DNA of 52,745 nt from Gammaproteobacteria bacterium (GTDB lineage: Bacteria > Pseudomonadota > Gammaproteobacteria > JASBUN01), in NCBI GenBank assembly GCA_030147845.1, contig JASBUN010000063.1, forward strand, positions 1 through 52,745. Reading direction: 5' to 3'. Positions 1-7,906 of the stretch are shown piece after piece. The translations under genes were made by a program, and so were the position numbers. Within the stretch, counting starts at the first letter, position 1. Every line of letters starts with the position of its first letter. Under the pieces are notes generated by a model, which saw nothing but the letters and a program-made list of their open reading frames with translations, was not told the DNA's origin and made no database searches.

Positions 1-2155
1 CGCTTCAATGAGGCCACGGCGTAATGCCGTGGATCACATAGTATGCCATCGGCATACCCCCATACCGTTTCGTAGCTTCAATGAGGCCACGGCGTAATGC
101 CGTGGATCACGCGATAAACCATGACACTCGATCACTTAGCACCCTAGCGCTTCAATGAGGCCACGGCGTAATGCCGTGGATCACTAAGACGCTCATTTGC
201 CGGTCTCCGGCGTGATGTCCAGGCTTCAATGAGGCCACGGCGTAATGCCGTGGATCACTTGCGCGCACATCCGATCAAGGTGGACCTATCCAGCTAGCTT
301 CAATGAGGCCACGGCGTAATGCCGTGGATCACGTGTAAATGTAGTTTAAACTACAATCTCAGACTAGGTGCTTCAATGAGGCCACGGCGTAATGCCGTGG
401 ATCACGGCCTCGGCTGCACTGGTTTGGCGGGTTCCTCCGGCAGCTTCAATGAGGCCACGGCGTAATGCCGTGGATCACGTTTAAACTACATTTACTGCTT
501 TTGATTGAGAGTTAGCTTCAATGAGGCCACGGCGTAATGCCGTGGATCACACTATGTCTACAGTACCTTTGCATAATCTAAACTCTGCTTCAATGAGGCC
601 ACGGCGTAATGCCGTGGATCACCCTATATGTTTTCCCTGCTTATGCTGTCGACGAATTTGCTTCAATGAGGCCACGGCGTAATGCCGTGGATCACAGAAG
701 AGGATTGCGACCTGTCCACTTTTCTCCGCGCTGCTTCAATGAGGCCACGGCGTAATGCCGTGGATCACGTAACCGATTGCTGACCTGTTCAGGTGTATCG
801 CTTAGGCTTCAATGAGGCCACGGCGTAATGCCGTGGATCACACAGTGCAGCCCTTGCGACTTTTCCGGCTTGGTGGAAGCTTCAATGAGGCCACGGCGTA
901 ATGCCGTGGATCACGCAATTAAGAGCGCTATAGGAAGGATAGGAGGAGATGCTTCAATGAGGCCACGGCGTAATGCCGTGGATCACGTGCCGAAGGTGCT
1001 CTATAAAGGAGGTACATAAAAACTCGCTTCAATGAGGCCACGGCGTAATGCCGTGGATCACGTCCACCTTGATCGGATGTGCGCGCAATTTTTCGTTGCT
1101 TCAATGAGGCCACGGCGTAATGCCGTGGATCACTCCACACGGCGCATGGAGCGATCCATGGCGACCTTGAGGCTTCAATGAGGCCACGGCGTAATGCCGT
1201 GGATCACGTTTTAAGGTTTTGAATGCTCTTCGTTCTATCTTGGTTGCTTCAATGAGGCCACGGCGTAATGCCGTGGATCACATTGCATGTAATAAATTAG
1301 CAACTTTTAATAATCTGCTTCAATGAGGCCACGGCGTAATGCCGTGGATCACCGTGCTCATTTATGCACCCTCTTTTGTAGCTGTAACTGCTTCAATGAG
1401 GCCACGGCGTAATGCCGTGGATCACCTGCTATGCAGCGTAGGACTGAGGTGGCCAGCGGTCGGCTTCAATGAGGCCACGGCGTAATGCCGTGGATCACGA
1501 ACAAGCCGTAGCTTTCGAGGAAAGTGTGTTTGCGGCTTCAATGAGGCCACGGCGTAATGCCGTGGATCACTACTACGCCGCCGCAATAGCACGGATCCAC
1601 TATCGCAGCTTCAATGAGGCCACGGCGTAATGCCGTGGATCACTTGCTGCATTTCCCGAGCGGAATTTTCCGTAACGCCAGCTTCAATGAGGCCACGGCG
1701 TAATGCCGTGGATCACGCGAAAAAGAAAGACGCAGCAGGAAATCGATTTAGTCGCTTCAATGAGGCCACGGCGTAATGCCGTGGATCACCTGTATCTGTA
1801 TCTACACGCGTTACATTTCCGTTACGGCTTCAATGAGGCCACGGCGTAATGCCGTGGATCACGCTTAGTGCGCAGGGGGCCGAAATGCTGACGCTACTCG
1901 CTTCAATGAGGCCACGGCGTAATGCCGTGGATCACCGGCAGCGGTATTGACTTCGGAGGCCTGAAGCGCGGGCTTCAATGAGGCCACGGCGTAATGCCGT
2001 GGATCACGGCAACTGCGCCAGCATGGCGAGATACTGATAGCCCGGGCTTCAATGAGGCCACGGCGTAATGCCGTGGATCACAGGCACCGAGAGCACAACC
2101 GACAGCGCACCCAGCGAATGCTTCAATGAGGCCACGGCGTAATGCCGTGGATCAC

Positions 2156-2191
2156 AAAAAGGCCGCTTTCGCGGCCAACGGGGGAATGCGC
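2156..2191 (-). terminator. Spacer 30: contains an intrinsic-terminator sequence
   Basis: Read on the minus strand (inferred pre-crRNA sense), this spacer ends with a 6-bp stem GGCCGC/GCGGCC closed by a GAAA tetraloop and followed directly by five T, then the next repeat. This is the textbook shape of a rho-independent terminator. It was presumably captured from the target replicon. Whether it stops pre-crRNA transcription is inference. Confidence 0.6.
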
Positions 2192-2227
2192 GCTTCAATG
2201 AGGCCACGGCGTAATGCCGTGGATCAC

Positions 2228-2263
2228 AAAAAAAACCCGTATGCAGATCCCATACGGCTTTCC
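2228..2263 (-). terminator. Spacer 31: contains an intrinsic-terminator sequence
   Basis: On the minus strand the spacer holds a 7-bp stem CCGTATG/CATACGG with a 7-nt loop, then one G and eight T before the next repeat. It is the neighbour of the other terminator-bearing spacer and has the same orientation. If the array is transcribed leftward, RNA polymerase meets this one first, after 17 newer spacers. Confidence 0.6.
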
Positions 2264-3547
2264 GCTTCAATGAGGCCACGGCGTAATGCCGTGGATCACG
2301 GCGTTGACTGCAAATGGTTATCTTGCGCCCATTTGCTTCAATGAGGCCACGGCGTAATGCCGTGGATCACAAAGACGAGTCCGCCACGTAGCCAAAAAAT
2401 TTGCGCCAGCTTCAATGAGGCCACGGCGTAATGCCGTGGATCACTTACCACGTGGCTGGCCAAATCCGGGATGCTGATCCAGCTTCAATGAGGCCACGGC
2501 GTAATGCCGTGGATCACTGTTGATCGTGACATGATCGACATGAGTAGACTGGTTTGCTTCAATGAGGCCACGGCGTAATGCCGTGGATCACCTGGCCGAT
2601 CAGTTTTCTATCGGAATCCTGCGTAATGGCTTCAATGAGGCCACGGCGTAATGCCGTGGATCACAACTGGAATCCCAGTACAAGAACGTATCGGAGGCAA
2701 TTGCTTCAATGAGGCCACGGCGTAATGCCGTGGATCACTTCCCCTGGGCGCGGTCCCCTCACAGAAGCTCAGCGTTGCTTCAATGAGGCCACGGCGTAAT
2801 GCCGTGGATCACCGCAGCTTCATCCTCAGTGGAAGTGGTATTGCGGGCAAAGCTTCAATGAGGCCACGGCGTAATGCCGTGGATCACGACGCCCTGTGGG
2901 CCGACGTCATGCGCTTTGTGCGGGCGCTTCAATGAGGCCACGGCGTAATGCCGTGGATCACCTTTACCGACTTCCGTGAAATCGCGCCCCAATTGATTGC
3001 TTCAATGAGGCCACGGCGTAATGCCGTGGATCACTGGGCACCCGGAGCGATGGGCTGTATCCCATCAAGAGCTTCAATGAGGCCACGGCGTAATGCCGTG
3101 GATCACGGGCGACATCTACGAATACACGGATAAGCGCCGGCCGCTTCAATGAGGCCACGGCGTAATGCCGTGGATCACGAATCGTCTGGGTAATTATATG
3201 GGTCCGACAGAAGCCGAGCTTCAATGAGGCCACGGCGTAATGCCGTGGATCACCCGATATTCCCCTTCAGGCCGGTCGTGGCGTCCCTCGCTTCAATGAG
3301 GCCACGGCGTAATGCCGTGGATCACGCTACGGTTGGAATTAGCCAAGCGCAAAGCAGCCCGGCGCTTCAATGAGGCCACGGCGTAATGCCGTGGATCACT
3401 GCAATAGCCGGTGTGGTAGCCCCGAAATGATCGAGGATGCTTCAATGAGGCCACGGCGTAATGCCGTGGATCACATATATTTTTAGGAGAGAAAGATATG
3501 GCTGATAGGATGCTTCAATGAGGCCACGGCGTAATGCCGTGGATCAC

Positions 3548-3751
3548 AGCCCCTGCTGACAGCCTTTTGCATCAAGGCTTTCGGAGGCTGTGTGCGAGCG
3601 CTGCCGATTTGCTACACAGGTGCGCACGTCAGCGTCATGCGCGTTACGCTTGAGCATCCAAAAATTCTCCTATTTTTTAAAGAGCTACTGATTCGCGAGC
3701 GCTGCCCCGTGTCGGAGGCACCATTACAGCGCTCGCGCCAAACCGGCAAAA
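3548..3751 (-). promoter_or_regulatory. CRISPR leader region between cas2 and the array
   Basis: These 204 bp lie between the last repeat and the cas2 stop and hold no credible gene. They include an AT-rich block (about 3660–3695, with runs of A and T) and a 12-bp direct repeat GCGAGCGCTGCC at 3594–3605 and 3696–3707. An octamer TCGGAGGC also occurs twice (3581 and 3713). Position, base composition and repeated motifs fit a leader with the array promoter and adaptation signals. The identification rests on position and cas gene orientation; no promoter boxes could be assigned confidently. Confidence 0.6.
3695..3737 (-). terminator. 11-bp inverted repeat just downstream of cas2
   Basis: CGCGAGCGCTG (3695–3705) and its exact reverse complement (3727–3737) flank 21 bp, beginning 14 bp after the cas2 stop. 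It could form a strong hairpin that ends the leftward cas operon, or a protein-binding element of the leader. The T-rich stretch on the minus strand is not immediately adjacent, so it is not a canonical intrinsic terminator. Confidence 0.4.
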
Positions 3752-4042
3752 TCAAACTATGATCGGCTCCCGCACTACCGGCTTGAAATCCTTCCCGAGA
3801 CTTACGATCTTCGGGTCGACCGCATCCGCCGGCCCGATATCCATGATCAAGATATGATCATGGTCGTGATGAATGATCTGGTCAAGTGTGGAGACGAGTT
3901 CGGCATGACGCCACCGCCCCAAGCGGCATTGGAACACCGACAATTGCAGCCATTCACCGTGACCTCGCAGCAATTTGAACACGGCACGCCAGCGCTTTTG
4001 ATCAGCGATGTCGTAGGTAACGATGTAGAGTCGATCGTCCAT
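3752..4042 (-). CDS. cas2: CRISPR-associated endonuclease Cas2
   Basis: A 96-residue protein of the usual Cas2 size. It opens with the ferredoxin-fold first strand carrying the conserved aspartate (RLYIVTYDIAD), followed by the arginine-rich helix and the VFQCRLGRW second-strand segment. Cas2 forms the scaffold dimer of the Cas1–Cas2 integrase that inserts new spacers at the leader end. The start lies 4 bp downstream of the cas4-cas1 stop, so the two adaptation genes are almost certainly co-transcribed and coupled. It is the last gene of the leftward operon and the one nearest the array, the usual position for cas2. No missing residues or frameshift were noticed. Confidence 0.95.
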   Translation of the reverse strand: MDDRLYIVTYDIADQKRWRAVFKLLRGHGEWLQLSVFQCRLGRWRHAELVSTLDQIIHHDHDHILIMDIGPADAVDPKIVSLGKDFKPVVREPIIV

Positions 4043-4046
4043 TGCC

Positions 4047-5759
4047 TCACCGAGTCAGAAAATTGGGGTACTCATCCAGTTCACCCAGAAGATGGCGGCC
4101 CAACAAGCGCGCCTGGAGTTCAAGCAAGCGGCGATAGCTCACGCGATAGCCAAATAACGGATGCGTGACCTCCTGGCTGAGGCGTCGCTCGAATGCTGCG
4201 ATAAAGCGTTTGCGTCCGTCCGCGGTGAGCGCAACACTTCCCGCGGCGGAAATGAAATCACTGGGACGCACCTCGCCATTGTTGATCGCCGTCAAAACGC
4301 AGGAGTCGGCCAGCAATGGTCTAAACGGCTCCATCAGATCGAGCGCTAATGCAGGCCGGCCATAGCGTGGCTGATGATAGAATCCTCTATAGGGATCGAA
4401 CCCAACCGCACTTAAGGTGACCGTCCAAGTCCTTACCAACAGCGCGTAGGCGTATGACAGCAGCGCATTGACCGGGTCGGTCGGTGGCCGGCGGTTGCGG
4501 CGGTTGAAGTCAAACGCGAAATTCTCGGTTTCAGCGTCGCGCTTGATCATTTGCGAAAAGGCGCCGAAATATCTCGCCGCCGCGGACCCTTCGACGCCGA
4601 GAAGGGTATCAAGGCCGTTAGCGCGGCGCGCGCTCTCCGCATCTCGCTTAAGTGCGGCAACCAACTCATCCGGGCCATCGTCGCCGCGCCAGTTCCGCCG
4701 CAACAAGGTTCGGCAATTTAAAATTTTGGCCGACACCAAACCTCGCGCTAGCGCCAAACAGGCGCGCTCGTCGAAGCTTGCACGGTATTGGGCCGTGCGT
4801 AACTCTACGTTCTTATGGCCGGTGCCGACCGTATGCCCGAGGAACCAGCCGCCAAACGAGTGCCAGGTAATGGGAATGTCACGGCGCATCAATTCATGTA
4901 GGGTCGGCGTCGTAACATAAACGTTCCCCATCAATACCAGTTGAGAAATCTCTAACAAGCGTCCGCTGGCTGCTTTGGTATCGTCGATCGTCACCGCCAA
5001 AGTCTCGCCCTTTTTGCTCACCTTGGCGCTATGCGCCTGGACGTACAATGGCATGGCATCATCGCGCCCGACAGCCAGCGGGCGCGGTTCGATTCTATGG
5101 GCTTTGAGGAAGTTAACTTCATCCGGAAGACAAATACCCACTAATGAGCAACGCGGACATTTAGGACTGTCTTCCAGAGGCGGCGGGATTTGGCCGCCCG
5201 CGGCGATGAAGCGCAAGCCATTGACGGCTGCTTGAGTGCGCTCGCGCAACTCATCGTCGAATACGACACGCACACGTTCACGTGAAGCGGCGAAATAGAG
5301 TACGCCCTCATCGCACCGGTAACCATGCTCTTCGAGAATCATGCCTTGGATGCAAAGCTGCACTCGCTCGGGCTCGTACGCCCCCTTGGCCACGTGCGGT
5401 CGTTTGCCGCGTTTGTAATCGACAGGCGTGACGACGTCGCCTTCGGCTTCGGCTAGATCGAGTTTGGCGATTAAACCCAGGCGGTTGGACGACAGGGTGA
5501 TCGAGCGGGCATGAAAGCGCTCTTGCTCGCCATTCGCTCCAGGATCGGGAAGCTTGCCGCCGGGGCGGTCGACGCGACGATGTACGTGACGTCCTTCGGC
5601 CGTATCCCCCGACTCGGCCCACTCGCCCTGTACCCATTCCAGGTAGGCGAGCCGCGGGCAATATTCATATTCGTTGACCATGCGTGCCGGCAGTAGCGGC
5701 ATGTCCCCGGAAAGGTCCGGAAACGGCATGGGTAGTTCTCCTTGGCGGACATCGTCCAT
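4047..5759 (-). CDS. cas4-cas1: Cas4-Cas1 fusion protein (spacer acquisition)
   Basis: A 570-residue fusion. The N-terminal ~210 residues are Cas4, a RecB-like nuclease that trims prespacers and checks the PAM: Cys34 in the EYCPRLAYLEW motif pairs with a CPRC…C cluster near residue 200 as iron–sulfur ligands, and TPVDYKRGKRP resembles its catalytic motif. The remainder is Cas1 integrase: putative metal ligands are Glu390 (VEGSAAARYF), His462 (GFYHQPRYGRPALALD) and Glu477 (LMEPFRP). In vivo it works with Cas2. Cas4-Cas1 fusions are a hallmark of type I-G (I-U) systems. A GGGAGG-containing stretch lies upstream of the chosen ATG. The 440 bp upstream contain toxin debris rather than the next cas gene, so it may have its own promoter. 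Confidence 0.95.
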   Translation of the reverse strand: MDDVRQGELPMPFPDLSGDMPLLPARMVNEYEYCPRLAYLEWVQGEWAESGDTAEGRHVHRRVDRPGGKLPDPGANGEQERFHARSITLSSNRLGLIAKLDLAEAEGDVVTPVDYKRGKRPHVAKGAYEPERVQLCIQGMILEEHGYRCDEGVLYFAASRERVRVVFDDELRERTQAAVNGLRFIAAGGQIPPPLEDSPKCPRCSLVGICLPDEVNFLKAHRIEPRPLAVGRDDAMPLYVQAHSAKVSKKGETLAVTIDDTKAASGRLLEISQLVLMGNVYVTTPTLHELMRRDIPITWHSFGGWFLGHTVGTGHKNVELRTAQYRASFDERACLALARGLVSAKILNCRTLLRRNWRGDDGPDELVAALKRDAESARRANGLDTLLGVEGSAAARYFGAFSQMIKRDAETENFAFDFNRRNRRPPTDPVNALLSYAYALLVRTWTVTLSAVGFDPYRGFYHQPRYGRPALALDLMEPFRPLLADSCVLTAINNGEVRPSDFISAAGSVALTADGRKRFIAAFERRLSQEVTHPLFGYRVSYRRLLELQARLLGRHLLGELDEYPNFLTR

Positions 5760-5905
5760 AGCTGCACCTTTAGCCTCCCTACGGGTTAGCGGCTAGGTGC
5801 GCATATGGTTGAGAATTTTGGTGAATCCGCCGCTGGACCGGCGATCACTGAATCGTTCGGCAAGGCGGGCAGTCGGCCGGGGTCGGAGCACCGGCTAGTA
5901 GCGCG

Positions 5906-6020
5906 TCACCGTTTGGCGATATACCGTACGCTGTTCAAACCTTCGAAATCGGCGTCCTGCGACCAACGTGTGGCATCGTGCCGACGCGCGCTGGCCAAGA
6001 TCACTGAATATGAACGATCC
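5906..6020 (-). pseudogene. Relic of a VapC/PIN-domain toxin (C-terminal piece)
   Basis: Translating the minus strand gives a short reading frame ending at 5906 with SVILASARRHDATRWSQDAD, FEGL and VRYI. This is the typical C-terminus of a VapC-type PIN nuclease, where family members have similar ILASARxHGATLWTQDADF runs. The N-terminal half, with the first catalytic aspartate, is not visible upstream, so this is a decayed fragment. It fills part of the 440-bp gap between cas4-cas1 and the intact vapBC pair. I see nothing else convincing in 5760–6202; the longer plus-strand frame there is arginine-rich and looks spurious. Confidence 0.55.
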
Positions 6021-6202
6021 GGCTTCGCTCGGGGCGGCGCGCCGGCATACATGCAGTGCAGAGTGCGACGCAGCATTACACCGCGCCTGGTACGCGCGTT
6101 ACGCCCCGCGCTCGGCCAGCCGTCACGGTTGCCTCGCCGTGCCCTTATTTACTTAAGCACGCGCTTGCGCCGAAGAACCTGATCGCGGCGCGAGCGGCCG
6201 AT

Positions 6203-6601
6203 TTATTCCACGAGTTCATGCCAATCAGACTTGGCGGCCCGCTTGTCGAAGGTAAACGTGGCCTCGCAACCCGCTTCCCGATTACCGGCGCCAATCAGGT
6301 AGTCGGCGAAATCAGCCCCGCTTTTCTCATAGGCACGCAGCGCCACCCATACCAACTGCGGTGATTCGACCAACAACTCGGCAGTGCCCAGGATCTGACG
6401 GAGCACCCGCGCGACCGTCGCGCGTGAGTAACCATACGCGCCTTCGAGTACCCAGACCAACTCACAGGTCACAACCGCATTGATCCATCCCGGGCTCTCG
6501 GTCGTGCAACGCGCTTCCATCACGCGCGCCGCACGCGCGGCTTGCCTAGCATCATCCTGAGTGATGTAACGCACCAGCACGTTGGTATCCAGGCCGATCA
6601 T
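6203..6601 (-). CDS. vapC: VapC-family PIN-domain toxin
   Basis: A 132-residue PIN-domain protein. It opens with MIGLDTNVLVRYI (first acidic residue Asp5). The conserved middle glutamate falls in VVTCELVWVLE and the later aspartates in GADFADYLIG and FTFDKRAA, which together form the metal-binding site of VapC ribonucleases. Such toxins cut tRNA or rRNA and are neutralised by the adjacent antitoxin. The start codon overlaps the stop of the AbrB-type antitoxin gene (ATGA), the standard vapBC layout. All catalytic positions appear present, so it is probably functional. The module lies between the adaptation genes and the effector genes of the CRISPR locus, where it could stabilise the locus; that role is inference. 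Confidence 0.9.
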   Translation of the reverse strand: MIGLDTNVLVRYITQDDARQAARAARVMEARCTTESPGWINAVVTCELVWVLEGAYGYSRATVARVLRQILGTAELLVESPQLVWVALRAYEKSGADFADYLIGAGNREAGCEATFTFDKRAAKSDWHELVE

Positions 6602-6834
6602 AAATCCGCCGCGCTTCGCTTGATGGCGGCCTCTATCTCTTCCAGAGTCCGAGCCCGAGCGGGTTTCTTCACCATTCCTTTGAGTTTGGATATCGGCGAC
6701 GTCACCGGAATCAATTCGACCCCGCCATCGTCATGCACCACGAACTCGACCCTGTCGCCCTCGCGCAAATGCAATCGTTCGCGCAGCGCTTTTGGTAGGG
6801 TCAACTGCCCTTTACTGGTCAATTTTGCAAGCAT
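6598..6834 (-). CDS. vapB: AbrB/SpoVT-type antitoxin VapB
   Basis: A 78-residue protein. Its N-terminal ~45 residues match the swapped-hairpin AbrB fold (LAKLTSKGQLTLPKALRE, then REGDRVEFVV), and its helical C-terminal tail (ARTLEEIEAAIKRSA) should wrap the toxin. It would bind DNA as a dimer and repress its own operon together with VapC. A TAAGGAAA ribosome-binding site precedes the ATG. The stop overlaps the vapC start by 4 bp. An 18-bp palindrome about 25 bp upstream is a candidate operator. Confidence 0.9.
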   Translation of the reverse strand: MLAKLTSKGQLTLPKALRERLHLREGDRVEFVVHDDGGVELIPVTSPISKLKGMVKKPARARTLEEIEAAIKRSAADL

Positions 6835-6856
6835 TTTCCTTACCTATTAAGACTAT

Positions 6857-6874
6857 CCTTACATTACAGTAAGG
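6857..6874. promoter_or_regulatory. Palindrome upstream of vapB, candidate operator
   Basis: CCTTAC, six bases, then GTAAGG form a perfect 6-bp inverted repeat 22 bp upstream of the vapB start. AbrB-type antitoxins bind such palindromes to autoregulate. No binding data; assignment is from symmetry and position. Confidence 0.4.
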
Positions 6875-6956
6875 CAGAAGATGCGGGTTGTCAAAGGGCG
6901 AAGCCTGGCGCCCGCAAGAAACAGCCGTGAAACGCTCCGACAACCAACACGCGGGG

Positions 6957-7282
6957 TTACATCCCAAACAGGCGCCGCGTGAGTAACGTCTGCATCTCAC
7001 GCCGGCCATCGGCGATGAGATATACGTAGACGCGCCGCCCCGCGACCCGGTAGATCATGCGATACGGCTCGAAAAAATCTGACGATATTCACGCATGCCG
7101 AGCGCCAGTAGTTCCTTCGGGTAAGAACCGCGCCCGGGGTTTGTGACGAGGCCTTCGATCGCTTTCTCCAAGCGTTCGAGCACATGGGCTGCATTGGCGG
7201 GGTCATCATGCTCGTTGATGTAGTCGTGGATTTCCTCAAGGTCGCGCGCCGCATCCTCGGTCAACAGCACCTCGAAACGCAT
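6957..7282 (-). pseudogene. RelE/ParE-family toxin gene with a frameshift
   Basis: From 7282 the reading frame encodes a RelE/ParE-type toxin (MRFEVLLTEDAARDLEEIHD, then NPGRGSYPKELLALGMREYRQIF) and then reaches a premature stop at 7055. In the next frame the expected family C-terminus continues (EPYRMIYRVAGRRVYVYLIA, then LLTRRLFGM) to a stop at 6957. The break falls at a run of six A (7072–7077, T on the coding strand); one more base restores a ~108-residue toxin. It overlaps the antitoxin stop by one base (TGATG), the normal arrangement. Either the toxin is inactivated, the run is a sequencing error, or the slippery run allows frameshifting. Confidence 0.75.
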
Positions 7283-7560
7283 CAGCCACGCGCCTTTTCC
7301 GTGCGAAGGCGCTTAAGAGCGATCTTGACCGGGACGACCCGTCCTTCCTCGATCTGGCGATTGCCGAGGGCGAGGATCTTGAGCAGCGCCATGGTCTCCT
7401 GCGTTTCTTCGTAGGACGCGACATCCTGGATCACGGCCTTGGCCTCGCCGTTCTGGGTGATGACCAGCGGCCGGCGCCGCTCCGCAAGCTCGCGCATGAC
7501 CTCGGCTGCGTTCGCCTTGAGGTAGCTGATGGGTTTGATCTGAGTCGAGTACTTCATCAT
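7282..7560 (-). CDS. Phd/YefM-family antitoxin
   Basis: A 92-residue protein. The Phd/YefM N-terminus is clear: an SYLKANAAEVMRELAERRRP segment followed by LVITQNGEAKAVIQDVASYE, the DNA-binding dimerisation fold of this family. The C-terminal helix (EETQETMALLKILALGNRQI) would neutralise the toxin. I chose the ATG at 7560 (7558 to 7560) because GGGAGAAAG lies just upstream; the in-frame upstream extension has no such signal, and the adjacent ATG at 7557 is also possible. The stop overlaps the RelE/ParE start by one base, so the pair is coupled. The antitoxin is intact while its toxin carries a frameshift. Confidence 0.88.
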   Translation of the reverse strand: MMKYSTQIKPISYLKANAAEVMRELAERRRPLVITQNGEAKAVIQDVASYEETQETMALLKILALGNRQIEEGRVVPVKIALKRLRTEKARG

Positions 7561-7597
7561 CGCTTTCTCCCGATTGACGGAGACTGAATATCGTCTT

Positions 7598-7906
7598 TTA
7601 ACGGTCATTTCTCAATCCCGGCCGTGCGGCGAACGGGATGCGGTGGCTCAAGCACCGGTTCGCCGGAACAGGCCCTACCCAAAGCGGCAACCGACGCCGC
7701 CGTGTGCTTTCAGCGCTTCGCAGATCCGCCGGAGCGTCCGAAGCGATCCGGTATCCAATCCCTACGACGGCTAAAATGAAGACGTCGATGACTTCCGTCG
7801 GAAAGGCTTCGAGGTAATACGTTGCCGCGATTGCGACACCAGTGGCATGGGCCTCGATAATAGGTTCAGCCTGAACGCGGTTGAGTGTGCGGAGAGCGTC
7901 ATACAT
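7598..7906 (-). CDS. Hypothetical protein, uncertain
   Basis: A possible 102-residue frame starting 8 bp inside the end of the csb2-like gene. Its first ~60 residues contain a hydrophobic stretch (IDVFILAVVGIGYRIA) that could be one membrane segment; the remainder is arginine/proline-rich and low in complexity. I do not recognise the protein. The overlapping start with the upstream gene is compatible with an operon member, but the composition of the second half looks like non-coding read-through. It may be debris between the cas genes and the antitoxin gene. Confidence 0.25.
   Translation of the reverse strand: MYDALRTLNRVQAEPIIEAHATGVAIAATYYLEAFPTEVIDVFILAVVGIGYRIASDAPADLRSAESTRRRRLPLWVGPVPANRCLSHRIPFAARPGLRNDR

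Larger units (their letters stand above)
2..3547 (-). CRISPR. CRISPR array, 49 repeats of 36 bp, 48 spacers; continues beyond the left window edge
   Basis: Forty-nine apparently identical 36-bp repeats begin at 2, 75, 149, 223 and so on to 3512, separated by unique spacers of about 35–39 bp. Each repeat holds a perfect 7-bp stem, CCACGGC and GCCGTGG around a GTAAT loop. On the minus strand the repeat starts GTGATCC and ends ATTGAAGC, which resembles the ATTGAAA(C/G) end common in type I repeats (the crRNA 5' handle). This agrees with cas2 and a leader-like region lying to the right, so I infer that transcription runs leftward and the newest spacers are near 3500. The stem is the likely Cas6-type (Csb2) processing site. 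No degenerate terminal repeat is seen, and the array starts one base into the window, so its distal end is outside. Short open frames inside it are repeat artefacts. Confidence 0.99.

Noticed and set aside
38..74. Hairpin GTATGCC/GGCATAC in the first spacer as a third terminator
   Set aside because: It is followed by C on the plus strand and has no T-run on the minus strand, so it does not have terminator shape.
828..3233. Short open frames on both strands within the CRISPR array, with recurring ASMRPRRNAVDH- or DPRHYAVASLK-type peptides
   Set aside because: They are translations of the CRISPR repeat and change with every spacer; not genes.
5805..6182. Plus-strand frame of 125 codons upstream of cas4-cas1
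   Set aside because: Arginine-rich, no recognisable motif, and it lies opposite a PIN-toxin relic that explains the sequence better.
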